Source of the DNA: Marinomonas pontica
GTDB taxonomy: Bacteria > Pseudomonadota > Gammaproteobacteria > Pseudomonadales > Marinomonadaceae
Direction: 5' to 3'
DNA: 64,000 bases
Assembly (NCBI RefSeq): GCF_026191375.1
Contig: NZ_JAODTL010000040.1
Coordinates: 20,297 to 84,296, forward strand
In this document: in pieces, positions 1 to 9,360 of the stretch
Position numbering within the stretch: the first letter of the stretch is position 1
Layout of the letters: each line of letters begins with the position of its first letter
Program-made: the position numbers and the translations under genes
The notes under the pieces: model-generated
Database searches by the model: none
The model's input: only the letters and a program-made list of their open reading frames with translations
Told to the model about the DNA's origin: nothing

Positions 1-1177
1 GCTGGCGTCAGTAGCATCGACAAAGCAACGACTAAGAGTAAGGTGTCGGCTACGTCTTGTGATATTACGGCATTACTGACGGTAAAAGACACCAGAACAA
101 ACCCAAATTCCCCGCTTGCGCCAACCCCAACGCAAGCAACCATTTGTTGGAACCACGGATATTAAAAAACCATCCAAGCAACAACAGAGTGGTGGCTTTG
201 ACAAGAATGAGTCCAACGGTTAAACCAAGAATCGAAAAAAAGTGATGGAAGAGTAAGGTGAAATTAATACCCGCACCGACCGTCATGAAGAATAAGCCCA
301 ACAGCAAGCCTTTAAACGGCGCAATGTCGCTTTCTAATTCGTGACGATAAGGCGAGTTTGCCAGCACAACGCCGGCTAAAAACGTGCCCAGAGCAGGGGA
401 TAACCCTACCAACGACATCAACAGCGTTGTGCCGATCACAAACATTAACGCCGCAGCGGTAAACAGCTCTCTTAATTCCGCAACGGCAATGAAGCGGAAA
501 ATTGGCGTCACTAAAAAGCTGCCACCTAACACCACAATGGCAATGGCGCCAAAGGTCACTAATGTGGTTTGCCAAGCTTCAAGCCCAGACAATAGAGACA
601 CATTGTCGGTCGAGGTAGTGTCATGCAGGGCTTTGGCAGTATGGCTTACCGCATCTATGAGTTCAGGTGTTGCGAGCAAAGGAATAAACGCCAACATTGG
701 AATCACAACAATATCTTGTGCCAGCAAGACCGCAAAAGACGACTGGCCTCCATCGGATTTCATCAGGCCCTTTTCGGTCAGCGTCTGAATGACAATGGCA
801 GTCGAAGAGAGTGCCAACACCAAACCTATAGCGAGACTGGTGCGCCACTCTTGGTCTAGCAACACCCCCAGCCCCATAACACAGAGTGCCGTCAAGGCGA
901 CTTGTCCGCCCCCCAAACCGATCAGTTTGGACTTTAAGTCCCACAGTTTTTTAGGGTTGAGTTCCAATCCAACTATAAACAGCATCAACACCACCCCCAG
1001 TTCTGCGAAGTGTTGAATGGAGTGTATGTCAACGCTTAATATGGCCAACAGCGGGCTGATGATCACGCCTGCCAGCAAATACCCCAACACAGAGCCCAGT
1101 CCAAGACGTGACGCAATCGGAACAGAAATAACGCCAGCAACCAGAAAAACAAAGGTAAGTAAAAGCGCGTCAGTCAC
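1..1177 (-). CDS. KefB/KefC-like cation:proton antiporter (CPA2), partial and frameshifted
   Basis: N-terminal membrane part of a CPA2 monovalent cation/proton antiporter of the Kef type, which exchanges K+ or Na+ for H+ across the inner membrane. About ten hydrophobic helices are visible. The start is a GTG preceded by AAGGA. The reading frame closes near position 68, but a one-base change in the C run at 110-113 (4 C where 5 are expected) would restore the conserved GEFGFVLVSF helix and an open frame to the window edge. The break is therefore probably a sequencing error. The C-terminal half, including any NAD-binding RCK domain, lies outside the window, so Kef cannot be told from a Na+/H+ antiporter. 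It is transcribed in the same direction as hemG. Confidence 0.8.
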
Positions 1178-1246
1178 GTCGTTGGGTCCTTTATAGCAGA
1201 CAAGATTTTTAAGAGTGTTATCGTGTTATTGACGTGGACGGCAACA

Positions 1247-1774
1247 CTATAAATCCGCCACATCGCGTGCGAACTGGTCGACGCTTTCCCAATTGGTGAA
1301 TTCCATATTGGTTGTTGGGTCGGTTGGGCCTTTGGTCATCCACATAATAAAACGAATCATGTTTTTGTCGAGAAAGCCGTAAATAGAATAATTTAATTTG
1401 CCAGCAAAAACGCCTTTTAAAGCTGGCTGCCAATTCAATTGATCCAAAAATTTTACAATATAAGGGTTGGTGTCTGGTTGGCATTTTTCGGCTTTACGCG
1501 CCACCAAATTCACCGTGTAAAACGCATTGGGTTTGTCCTCTAACAAGGCTTTATTTTGGGTGATGAAATCAGCCACATTTTTTTGGTGTTTGCCGTAGCG
1601 AATACTGGCACCAATAACAATCTTGTCATGTTGGGCAATTGTGTCAGATGTAGCGTCTTCCACCGGCATCAAGGTGACAGTATGACCCTGCTGCTCTAAA
1701 ACAGATTGCATTTTTTGGCTGATTTTTTGAGTATGGCCGTCGGTAGTGGAATAAATGAGCAAAGTATTGGACAT
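1247..1774 (-). CDS. hemG: Menaquinone-dependent protoporphyrinogen IX dehydrogenase (flavodoxin-like)
   Basis: Predicted to oxidise protoporphyrinogen IX to protoporphyrin IX in haem synthesis, passing electrons to the quinone pool. The 175-residue protein has a flavodoxin fold: the N-terminal segment LLIYSTTDGHTQKI is the FMN phosphate-binding loop, followed by IVIGASIRYGKH, typical of HemG. I chose the start giving MSNTLLIYS because homologues begin there; an upstream ATG at 1843 would add 23 residues that do not look like the family. The length matches Escherichia coli HemG (about 180 residues). It lies 69 bp upstream of the antiporter gene on the same strand, so the two may be cotranscribed. 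Confidence 0.85.
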   Translation of the reverse strand: MSNTLLIYSTTDGHTQKISQKMQSVLEQQGHTVTLMPVEDATSDTIAQHDKIVIGASIRYGKHQKNVADFITQNKALLEDKPNAFYTVNLVARKAEKCQPDTNPYIVKFLDQLNWQPALKGVFAGKLNYSIYGFLDKNMIRFIMWMTKGPTDPTTNMEFTNWESVDQFARDVADL

Positions 1775-1901
1775 GGGAATCAGAAAAACTGCCTCTGTTG
1801 TTTTGGCTGGAATGACGTAAGGAATGCAACGAGTTATAAACACTCATAGAGCGAGTGTAAAGGGCGCAGGCCATGCTTCCTCGTTTTTATGGAAAATCCC
1901 A

Positions 1902-1935
1902 TAAAAAAAGCGGTTCATCATAGAGGAACCGCTTT
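1902..1935 (-). terminator. Rho-independent terminator of rsgA
   Basis: Perfect 10-bp inverted repeat, AAAGCGGTTC (1907-1916) with GAACCGCTTT (1926-1935). Read on the minus strand it is followed by a T-rich run at 1902-1909. It lies 18 bp after the rsgA stop. Confidence 0.85.
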
Positions 1936-1953
1936 GCGTGTTATCGAATGAAT

Positions 1954-2929
1954 TTACTCAGCTGAGCTGTGTTTTCTTGCGCGAATGTCAGATTGCGCGC
2001 TGCGATAAAATTTTTCTTGTGGCTTAGACTTCGTGACTTGATCGTCGTCGTTGTCTTCATTGCGCAGCAATAAGAAGTCAGCAACGCGTTGTTCATCAAG
2101 ACGATTGGACTTCACGGCGGCTTTTAAAGCGCAACCAGGCTCACCTTCATGGCGGCAGTCACTAAAGCGACATTGTTTTTCCAAGGCAATAATATCGGCG
2201 AAATTGGCAATGGCACTGCTATCAAACTCTGCTAATTGCAATTCACGCATGCCAGCGGTATCTAATAAAATCGCTCCTGAAGGCATGATTTTTAAAGACC
2301 CAGACTCGCCAATATTGCGTTGTGTCTTATTGTCGTCGGTGGTTTGCATCAGCGTATTGATCAAGGCCGACTTGCCTGATCCAACGGCGCCTAGCAAAGC
2401 AACCGTTTTGCCTTTTTTAAGGAAGGGTGCCAAACAAGACAAACTGTTTGCATCCAACGCATTGACGGTTTCCACGATCAGTAATGGGTCGAGTTTTTCG
2501 ACTTGAGCGCGTTTTTCCATGGCATCGTCACAGGTGTCAGCTTTGGTCAATACAACCACTGCATCAGCTTGAGCTTCATGGGTAAGTTCTAAATAACGTT
2601 TGATTAACGTTAAGTTGAAATCCTGATTTAACGCGCAAATCAAAAAACAGTATCGATATTGGAAGCAATGCTTTCAAAGGCTGAACTGGCTTCTAAAAGG
2701 CGCAAAAAACGGTTTTCAGTATCGGTAACAACCCAGTCACCCACCGCCATATTTGGCATATCTGAATGGCTTTCTAATGAAAAAAGCCAAATTCACCGAC
2801 AAGCTCATATTGGTTGCTATTAAAAGCACAAATACGCGCAATGCGATTCGATTCTAAATCATCCAATGATAACTGTTGTTGAAAGTAAGCCTGCCAGCCT
2901 AGATCCAATAAAGTAAACGTGGAATCCAT
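1954..2929 (-). CDS. rsgA: Ribosome small-subunit-dependent GTPase RsgA (two frameshifts)
   Basis: Circularly permuted GTPase that helps late 30S ribosome maturation. The motifs appear in the permuted order: G4 (LTKAD), G1/Walker A (GAVGSGKSAL), then G3 (DTAGM), followed by a zinc finger CRFSDCRHEGEPGC. The N-terminal OB-like part (MDSTFTLLDLGW...) is in another frame. Two one-base losses in A runs (plus strand 2780-2785 and 2642-2647, 6 bases where 7 are expected) divide the gene; restoring both gives one frame of about 325 residues, near the family length. Two homopolymer losses in one conserved gene point to sequencing error. The start at 2929 follows a GGGGT ribosome site; an ATG at 2983 is possible but less likely. 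Confidence 0.88.
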
Positions 2930-3222
2930 TGATATTACCCCAAGCGAAATACGCCATCGTAAATTAGAAGCAAAGCGCTTCAATTAGTACAACCGAACAT
3001 CAGTAAATAGTTACCTTTGTTCTAGCCAAAAAAATACACCAAACCACACGGATTATAACCCGTTAAAACAAGGCGTTATTCTGCGAGATTAGCACAGTGT
3101 GACTGGCCTACAAACAGAAATATTGCTGTCATAAAAATGCGTTATCGTCGGGCTATTTACATGGAAATGACCGCGCAGCATCTTTCACCAATTTAATGCC
3201 TGACAAGAGACATTTACCAAGA
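2930..3222. other. Intergenic region, nothing recognised
   Basis: About 290 bp between the rsgA start and the aguA stop. It should hold the rsgA promoter on the minus strand. I see no ORF, strong hairpin or RNA gene. Confidence 0.5.
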
Positions 3223-4332
3223 TTAAATACCTTTTACAGCGGATTTCTTTGGAACCTGCTGAGTAATGCAATGAATGTTTCCACCGCCTAATAGTATATT
3301 TCTGGCATAAATGCCGTGAATATCATAATCAGGGAATGCTGCTTGCAATAAACGCTTAGCCTGCTCGTCGGTATCTACGCCAAATACAGGAAAAATAATG
3401 TGCTGGTTGCAGATTAAAAAATTTGCGTAAGACGCGGCTAAGCGTTCGCCTGCATCGCGGTTCATATTAGGGCTTTCAACGACGCTTTTGGCTTCTTCTT
3501 CGCTGACGTACAGTGGGCCGGGCATGGGCAGTTTGATGATGTCCAGCGTTCGGCCTTTGGCGTCTTTTGTGTTGCTTAGGACTTGAAAGGCCGCTTGACT
3601 GATCGCGTACTGCGGGTCGTTTGGGTCTTCGCAATAGGTTAACGCGACAACACCTGGGCGAATCACGTGCATGATATTGTCTACGTGGCCATTGGTTTCG
3701 TCGTTAAACAAACCGTCTTTTAACCAGATGATTTTATCTACGTTCAAATACACCTTTAGTAGGTCTTCAATGTCCGCTTTGCTCAAATCAGGGTTACGGC
3801 TTGGGTGAAGCAGGCACTCTTCTGTGGTGTACAGCGTTCCTTCACCGTCCACATGAATGGAACCGCCTTCTAAAATCAAAGGCGCTGCGTAAACTTGATC
3901 GCCCGTAACGGCGGCCATTTTTTCGGCCACTGCGTTGTCTTGCTCCCATGAGTCGTACAGTCCATCTAACTCGCCACCCCAGGCATTGAATTGCCAGCTG
4001 TTTGCACGGCGTTCGCCTTTGTCATTCACAACATAAGTCGCACCGATGTCACGCATCCAGCAGTCGTCAGAGGGAATAGTGAGCAATCGAATATGATCTG
4101 GTAGTGATTGACGAGCTTGATCGTGATGTTTTTCATCCACAATAAAAGTGACATCAGCGGCCTTAGAAATGGCCTCAGCAACCGCAACAAACTCTTGTTG
4201 TGCCGGCTTGCCTTGTTCGCGCCAGTTGTCTTCTCGGGTTGGCCATGCCATCCACACTTGCACTTGCGGCTCATGTTCTGCAGGCATTCGAAAGCCATCC
4301 AGTCGTGGTGAGGTAAAAAGCGTGCTGCTCAT
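3223..4332 (-). CDS. aguA: Agmatine deiminase
   Basis: Converts agmatine to N-carbamoylputrescine and ammonia in the arginine-to-putrescine pathway; cytosolic. The 369-residue protein matches the family length and has the guanidino-modifying fold: WMAWPTREDNW near the N-terminus, DDCWMRDIGATYVV, LEGGSIHVDGEGTL, DETNGHVDN, and the nucleophile Cys355 in GGGNIHC near the C-terminus. No N-carbamoylputrescine amidase (aguB) gene is adjacent, unlike in pseudomonads, so the partner enzyme must lie elsewhere. The gene faces away from the small lipoprotein gene at 4756. Confidence 0.92.
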   Translation of the reverse strand: MSSTLFTSPRLDGFRMPAEHEPQVQVWMAWPTREDNWREQGKPAQQEFVAVAEAISKAADVTFIVDEKHHDQARQSLPDHIRLLTIPSDDCWMRDIGATYVVNDKGERRANSWQFNAWGGELDGLYDSWEQDNAVAEKMAAVTGDQVYAAPLILEGGSIHVDGEGTLYTTEECLLHPSRNPDLSKADIEDLLKVYLNVDKIIWLKDGLFNDETNGHVDNIMHVIRPGVVALTYCEDPNDPQYAISQAAFQVLSNTKDAKGRTLDIIKLPMPGPLYVSEEEAKSVVESPNMNRDAGERLAASYANFLICNQHIIFPVFGVDTDEQAKRLLQAAFPDYDIHGIYARNILLGGGNIHCITQQVPKKSAVKGI

Positions 4333-4755
4333 AACGTGTCCTTTATTCTGGCGGTGAGCCTCTATTCGCAGAGGATCGGTTTTTCGCCAATTCTATGGCA
4401 GAGACGCAAACATTCAAGCGTATTTTTGTCTATTTTGGTGAGTTTGCTTTTATTGGCAGCACATTTTTTGCGTCTTTACATTTCCTCGACGGAAAGCGTT
4501 ACCGAGTAAAATGGTAAAAAATACAGGCCAACGCACGCCGAGCATCACCTATAAAAGTTAATATCCAATAAAAAACTATTATTAATCAGTGGTTTATGTT
4601 GTTTTTGGAAAGCTGGCACAACATTCGCAATAGTCTAAGTGACGTCAACCTTTGGAAGAAAAACCATCCAATATAGGTTGAATTGGTTTCTTGAAGTCAC
4701 GCTTATTCAGCGTTGATTTTGCAGAATTTTATAACACTAAATGGAGGTTACCATT
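4333..4755. other. Long divergent intergenic region between aguA and a small lipoprotein gene
   Basis: About 420 AT-rich bases. It must hold the aguA promoter on the minus strand. On the plus strand it contains a sigma-54-type promoter at 4613-4629, leaving an untranslated leader of roughly 115 nt. No ORF of note was seen. Confidence 0.5.
4613..4629 (+). promoter_or_regulatory. Predicted sigma-54 (-24/-12) promoter
   Basis: CTGGCACAACATTCGCA matches the sigma-54 consensus (TGGCAC, spacer, TTGCA) with one mismatch in the -12 element. The invariant GG (4615-4616) and GC (4627-4628) are separated by the required 10 bases. It points at the lipoprotein gene at 4756, and a sigma-54 activator gene lies just beyond that gene. 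Confidence 0.6.
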
Positions 4756-5028
4756 ATGACTATGAAACGTACTCTACTAAACAGCGCTTTGGTTCTTGTA
4801 ACAGCGGCAACATTGGCAGCATGTGGACAAGAAGGCGAAGAAAACAAAGTAGAAGATGCCATGTCAAACGCAGGAGATGCCGTTGAGCAAACAATCGATG
4901 ACGCAGGTGATGCATTGAACAACGCTGGTAATGCAATGGAAGACACCATGACAGACGCTGGTAATGCCATTGAAGACAAATGCGAAGAAGTAAAAGAAGG
5001 TGTTAACGCAGCCGACACTAATTGTTAA
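4756..5028 (+). CDS. Small repeat-rich lipoprotein
   Basis: A 90-residue predicted lipoprotein. The signal peptide MTMKRTLLNSALVLVTAATL ends in a lipobox (LAAC). The mature part is acidic and made of short repeats of the type DAGDAxxNAGNAMEDT, spaced about 11 residues apart, as in amphipathic helices; it ends with two further cysteines. The ATG at 4756 is preferred over the one at 4741 because GGAGG lies at 4743-4747. Small size and composition recall entericidin-like or surface lipoproteins, but I do not recognise a family. It may be controlled by the sigma-54 promoter upstream, with the adjacent convergent regulator as its activator; this is inference. Confidence 0.75.
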   Translation: MTMKRTLLNSALVLVTAATLAACGQEGEENKVEDAMSNAGDAVEQTIDDAGDALNNAGNAMEDTMTDAGNAIEDKCEEVKEGVNAADTNC

Positions 5029-5037
5029 TAATAAGTT

Positions 5038-5073
5038 CGATTGAGGCAGACAGGTTCTGCCTCAATCGTTTTT
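5038..5073 (+). terminator. Terminator of the small lipoprotein gene
   Basis: Perfect 13-bp stem (5038-5050 with 5056-5068), 5-nt loop and a T tract, 9 bp after the stop codon. Confidence 0.9.
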
Positions 5074-5080
5074 ATTTGAC

Positions 5081-6429
5081 TTACACAAGTGGTGAGTTGT
5101 CGTATTTGTCTAGCTTGTTATAGAGCGTTTTGATGCTTATGCCGAGTTGATTGGCGGTGTCTGTGCGGTTGCCATCGTTACTTTTGAGCGTCTTTAGAAT
5201 GGCGATTTTTTCGATATCATCAAGGCGCATGCCATGCGGAATGCCCGCTGTTTTTGAGGGTGCTTGCGCGTTGATTTCATTGGTAATGATGTGCTCGGGG
5301 TGAATGGTGTGGTCGGCCAAAATATATGCTCGCTCGATGGCGTGTTTTAGTTCTCGGACATTGCCAGGCCAAGCATATTGGCGGATTTTTTCGAGACTCT
5401 GATCAGAAAGTTGTTTGTGAAGGCCATCTTGGGCATTGCGATATGCCAAGAAGTGTTGGGCAAGACCGCAAGCATCGCCTTCTCTATCACGCAATGGCGG
5501 AGATTGAATGGGAAATTGGGCGAGGCGAAAATACAGGTCCTCACGGAAGATTTCGTCACGAATGGCGTTTCCAAGGATTCGGTTGGTGGCAGCCACGATC
5601 CGCACGTTGGTTTTTTTACATGCTGCGCTCCTACGGGTTTGTATTCTGCGCTCTCCAATACTCGTAACAATTTTACCTGGTGTTCGTAGGGCATTTCGGT
5701 GACTTCGTCTAAAAAGAGCGTACCGCCTTCGGCTTGTTCAAAAACACCTTGATGGTCTTTGTGTGCTCCCGTAAACGCCCCTTTAACATGGCCAAACAGT
5801 TCGCTGTCAATCAGCTCTGGGCTCAGCGCGCCGCAGTTAATGGCCACAAACGGCGCATCCGCTCTTGGGCTAAACACATGCAAGGTATTTGCAATCAATT
5901 CCTTGCCCGTACCGCTTTCACCGATGATGAACGCATTGGTGTTTGTGGCGGCAACTTTGCGAATGGTGCGATACAGAGTATGCATGGCGCTGGAAGAACC
6001 AACAAGCAAACCAAATTGATCTAGGTAGCTGGTTTGTGTCGTGACCTGAGGTGAAGAGTGGCTTAGTTCGCTAAAAATTTCATTTAATGACGATGCCACC
6101 AAATTCACATTGAATGGTGCGCGATAATGAAAACCGGCGCCTTTTTGAATGAGTTTGTCCAATCGCGCATCGGGTTCGCCTTGGCTAAAAAAGAAGAATT
6201 CGGTTTGCGACAGAATGGGGTGATGGATTAGGGCGCTCAATGACTCGTCTTGATCGGAGTGGACTTCAATGAGTGCGACATCACATTGGCTCGCCGATAA
6301 TTGCTGTAGCCAATTTTCTTCGTGATGACTGATGTTCAGTTCATATTGTAGAACGCCTTTTAGCGCCAGCAGGTCGGACGCCAAAGTCGGGTCTTGAACG
6401 TGCAAAAAGAGCTTTGGTAAAGACATCAT
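5081..6429 (-). CDS. Sigma-54-dependent transcriptional activator with degenerate receiver (frameshifted)
   Basis: NtrC-family enhancer-binding protein. Residues 1 to about 120 resemble a receiver, but the phosphoacceptor position reads VALIEV (Glu for Asp) and the conserved Lys is Ala (YRAPF), so it probably is not phosphorylated. The AAA+ domain carries Walker A GESGTGKE, the sigma-54 contact loop GAFTGA, Walker B GGTLFLDEV and REDLYFRL. A Fis-type helix-turn-helix (TANQLGISIKTLYNKL) ends the protein. The frame breaks at the T run 5611-5617; one more base joins AQHVKK to TNVRIVAATN. The start at 6429 follows CAGGGAAAA. It is convergent with the lipoprotein gene and divergent from the gene at 6585. 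Confidence 0.88.
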
Positions 6430-6584
6430 TATTTTCCCTGAATCGATATCATGAAATGGATACGGTAATAAAATCATAGGGTTGAAGCGGATCAAAGGTG
6501 TGGCTCTATTACTTTTCATGAAACACAGCGTTAATCACGCGTATTTGCACAAAGCTCACCCTTTTTTGAAAGGAGGCCACGGTG

Positions 6585-7061
6585 ATGAAAGAACACAGTT
6601 TGGATCAGAGGACTTTTACGCAACATGACTGTCGGCTTCTTTACGACATGCTTTCTGTGTGCTTAGACGGTGTTTTTGCCAATTCAAGGCTACATAATCG
6701 AGCGGATAATACGCTAGAGAAACAGGTGTTTCAGTCGTTGTCTGTGTTGTATCGGCATTTGGCGGCATGCTTAATGGTCAATATTAACCGCCAAGTAGTC
6801 AAAGTAAACGCGGCAGGCACTAACGCTGCTTCCCCCACCGCAAGCATCATTGCGACGGCGTATTTAGCTGCGTTAGATGGATCCGCTTCCCAAGCGCCCA
6901 TTCAAGTAATGGATGTGAATAAACAGACGATAAGGCAGCTTCGGGTATGGTCTCAACAACTAGTGAATGAGCCTTTTGTGTGCGCGATTTCTGACAATTT
7001 GGCGAGTCTCCAAAGAGGCATAGATCGCGCGCAGCAGCGGCGAGAAAATGCCCAATTGTGA
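6585..7061 (+). CDS. Conserved hypothetical protein, unrecognised
   Basis: A 158-residue soluble protein I do not recognise. It has no signal peptide or membrane segment, and its middle (SLSVLYRHLAACLMVNINRQ) looks helical. A very good ribosome site (AGGAGG, 6571-6576) lies 8 bp before the ATG at 6585; a GTG at 6582 is also possible. It is transcribed divergently from the sigma-54 activator, with about 155 bp between their starts, so the activator might control it. No sigma-54 promoter was seen directly upstream. Confidence 0.65.
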   Translation: MKEHSLDQRTFTQHDCRLLYDMLSVCLDGVFANSRLHNRADNTLEKQVFQSLSVLYRHLAACLMVNINRQVVKVNAAGTNAASPTASIIATAYLAALDGSASQAPIQVMDVNKQTIRQLRVWSQQLVNEPFVCAISDNLASLQRGIDRAQQRRENAQL

Positions 7062-7108
7062 TGAGCATTTAGCAAACAATCCCTCGTTAATACAGCAAAA
7101 CGACATGC

Positions 7109-7888
7109 TTATTTATCGTCAACGATACGATAATCTAACTTGCCTTTAATAGAGCCAGTTTTATCGTGCGTTGCGACATTAAAATTAGCGTCATTCTTTT
7201 CTCTGTTTGGGTTAATGGTCGCAATAACCTGATTGTTCACCACCAATTGGTAGGTTTCTGAAAACGTGATGTTCAAGTCTTCCGATTTAGGGTTCTCAAA
7301 CAAAATGTTGTCTTTTAAGCGAATGCCACGGCTTTCTCCGCGAACCCATTGACCCACAAGCGGCTGAGCTTTGAAAGAAACCGCATTATGCTCAACGGTC
7401 ACTTCAGACAGAAAAATACGAATCACATCGCCATTCATTGCCACTTTTTGGCGGTCGCTAACGCGCGCATTTAACGCCGCTAACGTCGTGTTGGTTTGGC
7501 TGACATAGGTGCGCAATGCTTGAATGCTGGCGTTCAGTTCTTTGTCGGTCTGAGATTGGCTTGGGGATACTTTTGGTAACCCCGCCGCTTTGCCGAGTCG
7601 GTTGGTCAATTCGGTGTGATTGGATTGCGCCAAGGCGGTTTGATCCGCAAGCTGTTTCATTAGCGTCTTGTTGGTGGAAGAATTTTCTGTTGGCACAGTG
7701 GTCGTGTTCGTTGGTGTTAACTCTTCTGCCGCAGAAGTGTTTACCGATGGCGTGTCTAGCGCATTGGTTTGAACGGTATTTGTGTCGCGATTATCCACCT
7801 TGGAAGAGGGGGAATCTTGTAAAATTGGCATCGAGCAGGCGCTAAGTAATAGCGTTGCAAGTAAAAGGCCAGAACGTAATGTAGGCAT
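7109..7888 (-). CDS. Predicted lipoprotein of unknown function
   Basis: A 259-residue protein with a lipoprotein signal (MPTLRSGLLLATLLLSAC, lipobox LSAC). A Thr/Asn/Ser-rich low-complexity linker (about residues 30-75) is followed by a helical stretch (about 75-145) and a beta-rich C-terminal domain (about 150-259) containing VRGESRGIRLKDN and FSETYQLVVNNQVIATINPNR. The layout suggests an envelope protein with a flexible tether and a folded periplasmic domain. I cannot name a family. It is convergent with the gene at 6585 and lies downstream of the hisA-like gene on the same strand, with a strong terminator between them. Confidence 0.7.
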   Translation of the reverse strand: MPTLRSGLLLATLLLSACSMPILQDSPSSKVDNRDTNTVQTNALDTPSVNTSAAEELTPTNTTTVPTENSSTNKTLMKQLADQTALAQSNHTELTNRLGKAAGLPKVSPSQSQTDKELNASIQALRTYVSQTNTTLAALNARVSDRQKVAMNGDVIRIFLSEVTVEHNAVSFKAQPLVGQWVRGESRGIRLKDNILFENPKSEDLNITFSETYQLVVNNQVIATINPNREKNDANFNVATHDKTGSIKGKLDYRIVDDK

Positions 7889-7959
7889 TGAATAATCCTA
7901 GGATTAGAGGCGAAAAAATAGGCCACTAAGTATGCGGTATGGCGGGGGACATGTCGAGA

Positions 7960-7996
7960 AAAGCGTTTGAGGCAAGCAAATTACTTGCCTCAAACG
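7960..7996 (-). terminator. Terminator of the hisA-like gene
   Basis: Perfect 13-bp inverted repeat (7964-7976 with 7984-7996), 7-nt loop. On the minus strand it is followed by CTTTTC. It lies 5 bp after the stop codon. Confidence 0.85.
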
Positions 7997-8001
7997 TAGG
8001 G

Positions 8002-8763
8002 TTATTTTTGCGAGTTATTCCACAAAATGCATTCGTCTAGGGTCACACCTTGTCCACCAAAAATGTCTAAGGCACTGCCGATGGTTAAATCGACTTTCCC
8101 GTTGGATAGTTCATGGACACGCTTTAAATCCGCTAACGAACGAGCTCCACCAGCGTATGTCACAGCAACAGGGCAGCCTTTTCCAAGTAAGGTGACTAAG
8201 TCTTCATCAATACCCGCTTGTAGGCCTTCAACGTCTGCCGCGTGAATCAAAAACTCGTCACAGTGGTTTGCTAACTCTATTAAGTTTTCTTGGTTCACTT
8301 GCGTCGATGTGATGGTTTGCCAGCGGTCTGTCGCAATATACCAACCGTCTTTTGTGCGACGGCAGCTTAAATCGAGCACCAAACGATCGGTGCCGGTTTC
8401 TCGTTTGATGTTGTCTAGGCGATCCCAAGAAAATTCGCCATTTTCAAACAAATAAGAAGTAACAATAACGTGCGACGCCCCTGCTGATAGGTAACTTGCT
8501 GCGTTACGATTATTGACGCCTCCGCCAAATTGCAAACCATCTGGGTAGGCGCGAAGTGCGCTGAGCGCTTCTTCTTGGTTGCCTTTGCCAAGTGCAATGA
8601 CATGCCCACCCACTAAATTATGTTCCTTGTACATTAGGGCATAATGTTCAGCGTTGTATTCGCTGATAAAGTTCTCGGTGGCGCCTTTATCGTTCAGGCT
8701 GCCGCCTACAATTTGCTTAACCTTGCCTTGGTGTAGATCGATACAAGGACGGAATTGGGTCAC
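8002..8763 (-). CDS. hisA: ProFAR isomerase HisA, eukaryotic (HIS6) type
   Basis: Predicted 1-(5-phosphoribosyl)-5-[(5-phosphoribosylamino)methylideneamino]imidazole-4-carboxamide isomerase of histidine synthesis, a TIM barrel. The start FRPCIDLHQGKVKQIVGG, the phosphate loops QFGGGVNN and TYAGGARS, and LVLDLSCRR / IHAADVEGL follow the eukaryotic-type subfamily (yeast HIS6) more closely than the bacterial HisA of his operons. The length of 253 residues fits. The gene stands alone with its own terminator and no other his genes nearby. It may be the only HisA of the organism or a second copy; the window cannot tell. Confidence 0.85.
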   Translation of the reverse strand: MTQFRPCIDLHQGKVKQIVGGSLNDKGATENFISEYNAEHYALMYKEHNLVGGHVIALGKGNQEEALSALRAYPDGLQFGGGVNNRNAASYLSAGASHVIVTSYLFENGEFSWDRLDNIKRETGTDRLVLDLSCRRTKDGWYIATDRWQTITSTQVNQENLIELANHCDEFLIHAADVEGLQAGIDEDLVTLLGKGCPVAVTYAGGARSLADLKRVHELSNGKVDLTIGSALDIFGGQGVTLDECILWNNSQK

Positions 8764-8903
8764 AAAAAACTCCTATTTAGTCGGAAACAAGTCGGCGATT
8801 GTAACCGATAATGTACTGATAAACGATGCTCCAAAGCAAACACTTAATAAGCCTGTTATAATCGCAGACCAATTCGATAGATAAGAATCATAGCGCTACT
8901 ACC

Positions 8904-9317
8904 ATGTTGCAAATTACCCTCGCCGTGTCGATCCCAGATCATGAAATAGAACTGACAGCCATTCGTGCTCAAGGTGCGGGTGGGCAGAATGTGAATAAAG
9001 TGTCTTCGGCCATTCACCTTAGATTCGATGTGGCGAATTCGTCTTTGCCAGAATTTTACAAAGAACGTTTGCTGGCGCTGAGTGATTCACGGCTCACCAA
9101 AGACGGTGATATTGTCATCAAGGCACAACAACATCGTACCCAAGAATTGAATCGAGAAGACGCACTGGCTCGTTTGAAGGAGCTGATTCTTGACGCTGTA
9201 CGCGTTCAAAAAGCGCGCCGACCGACCAAACCCACACGTTCTTCGCAGAGAAAACGCGTTGATCAGAAAAAGCAAAAAGGCCAAATTAAAAGTTTGCGTC
9301 GCAGTAACTGGGACTGA
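8904..9317 (+). CDS. arfB: Ribosome-rescue peptidyl-tRNA hydrolase ArfB (YaeJ)
   Basis: Hydrolyses peptidyl-tRNA on stalled ribosomes lacking a stop codon in the A site. The 137-residue protein has the catalytic GGQ in the segment [22 protein letters not shown], and a basic C-terminal tail ([16 protein letters not shown]...) of the kind that enters the mRNA channel. It lacks the codon-recognition domains of release factors, which marks ArfB. It is followed by a GNAT gene after 43 bp and may be cotranscribed with it. Confidence 0.93.
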   Translation: MLQITLAVSIPDHEIELTAIRAQGAGGQNVNKVSSAIHLRFDVANSSLPEFYKERLLALSDSRLTKDGDIVIKAQQHRTQELNREDALARLKELILDAVRVQKARRPTKPTRSSQRKRVDQKKQKGQIKSLRRSNWD

Positions 9318-9360
9318 AAGTACAAAGTGCACAGCAACCATACTGCAAAGGAGATAACCC

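Noticed and set aside
384..788. Plus-strand ORFs across the antiporter gene
   Set aside because: They lie antisense to a strongly supported membrane protein and have no family features.
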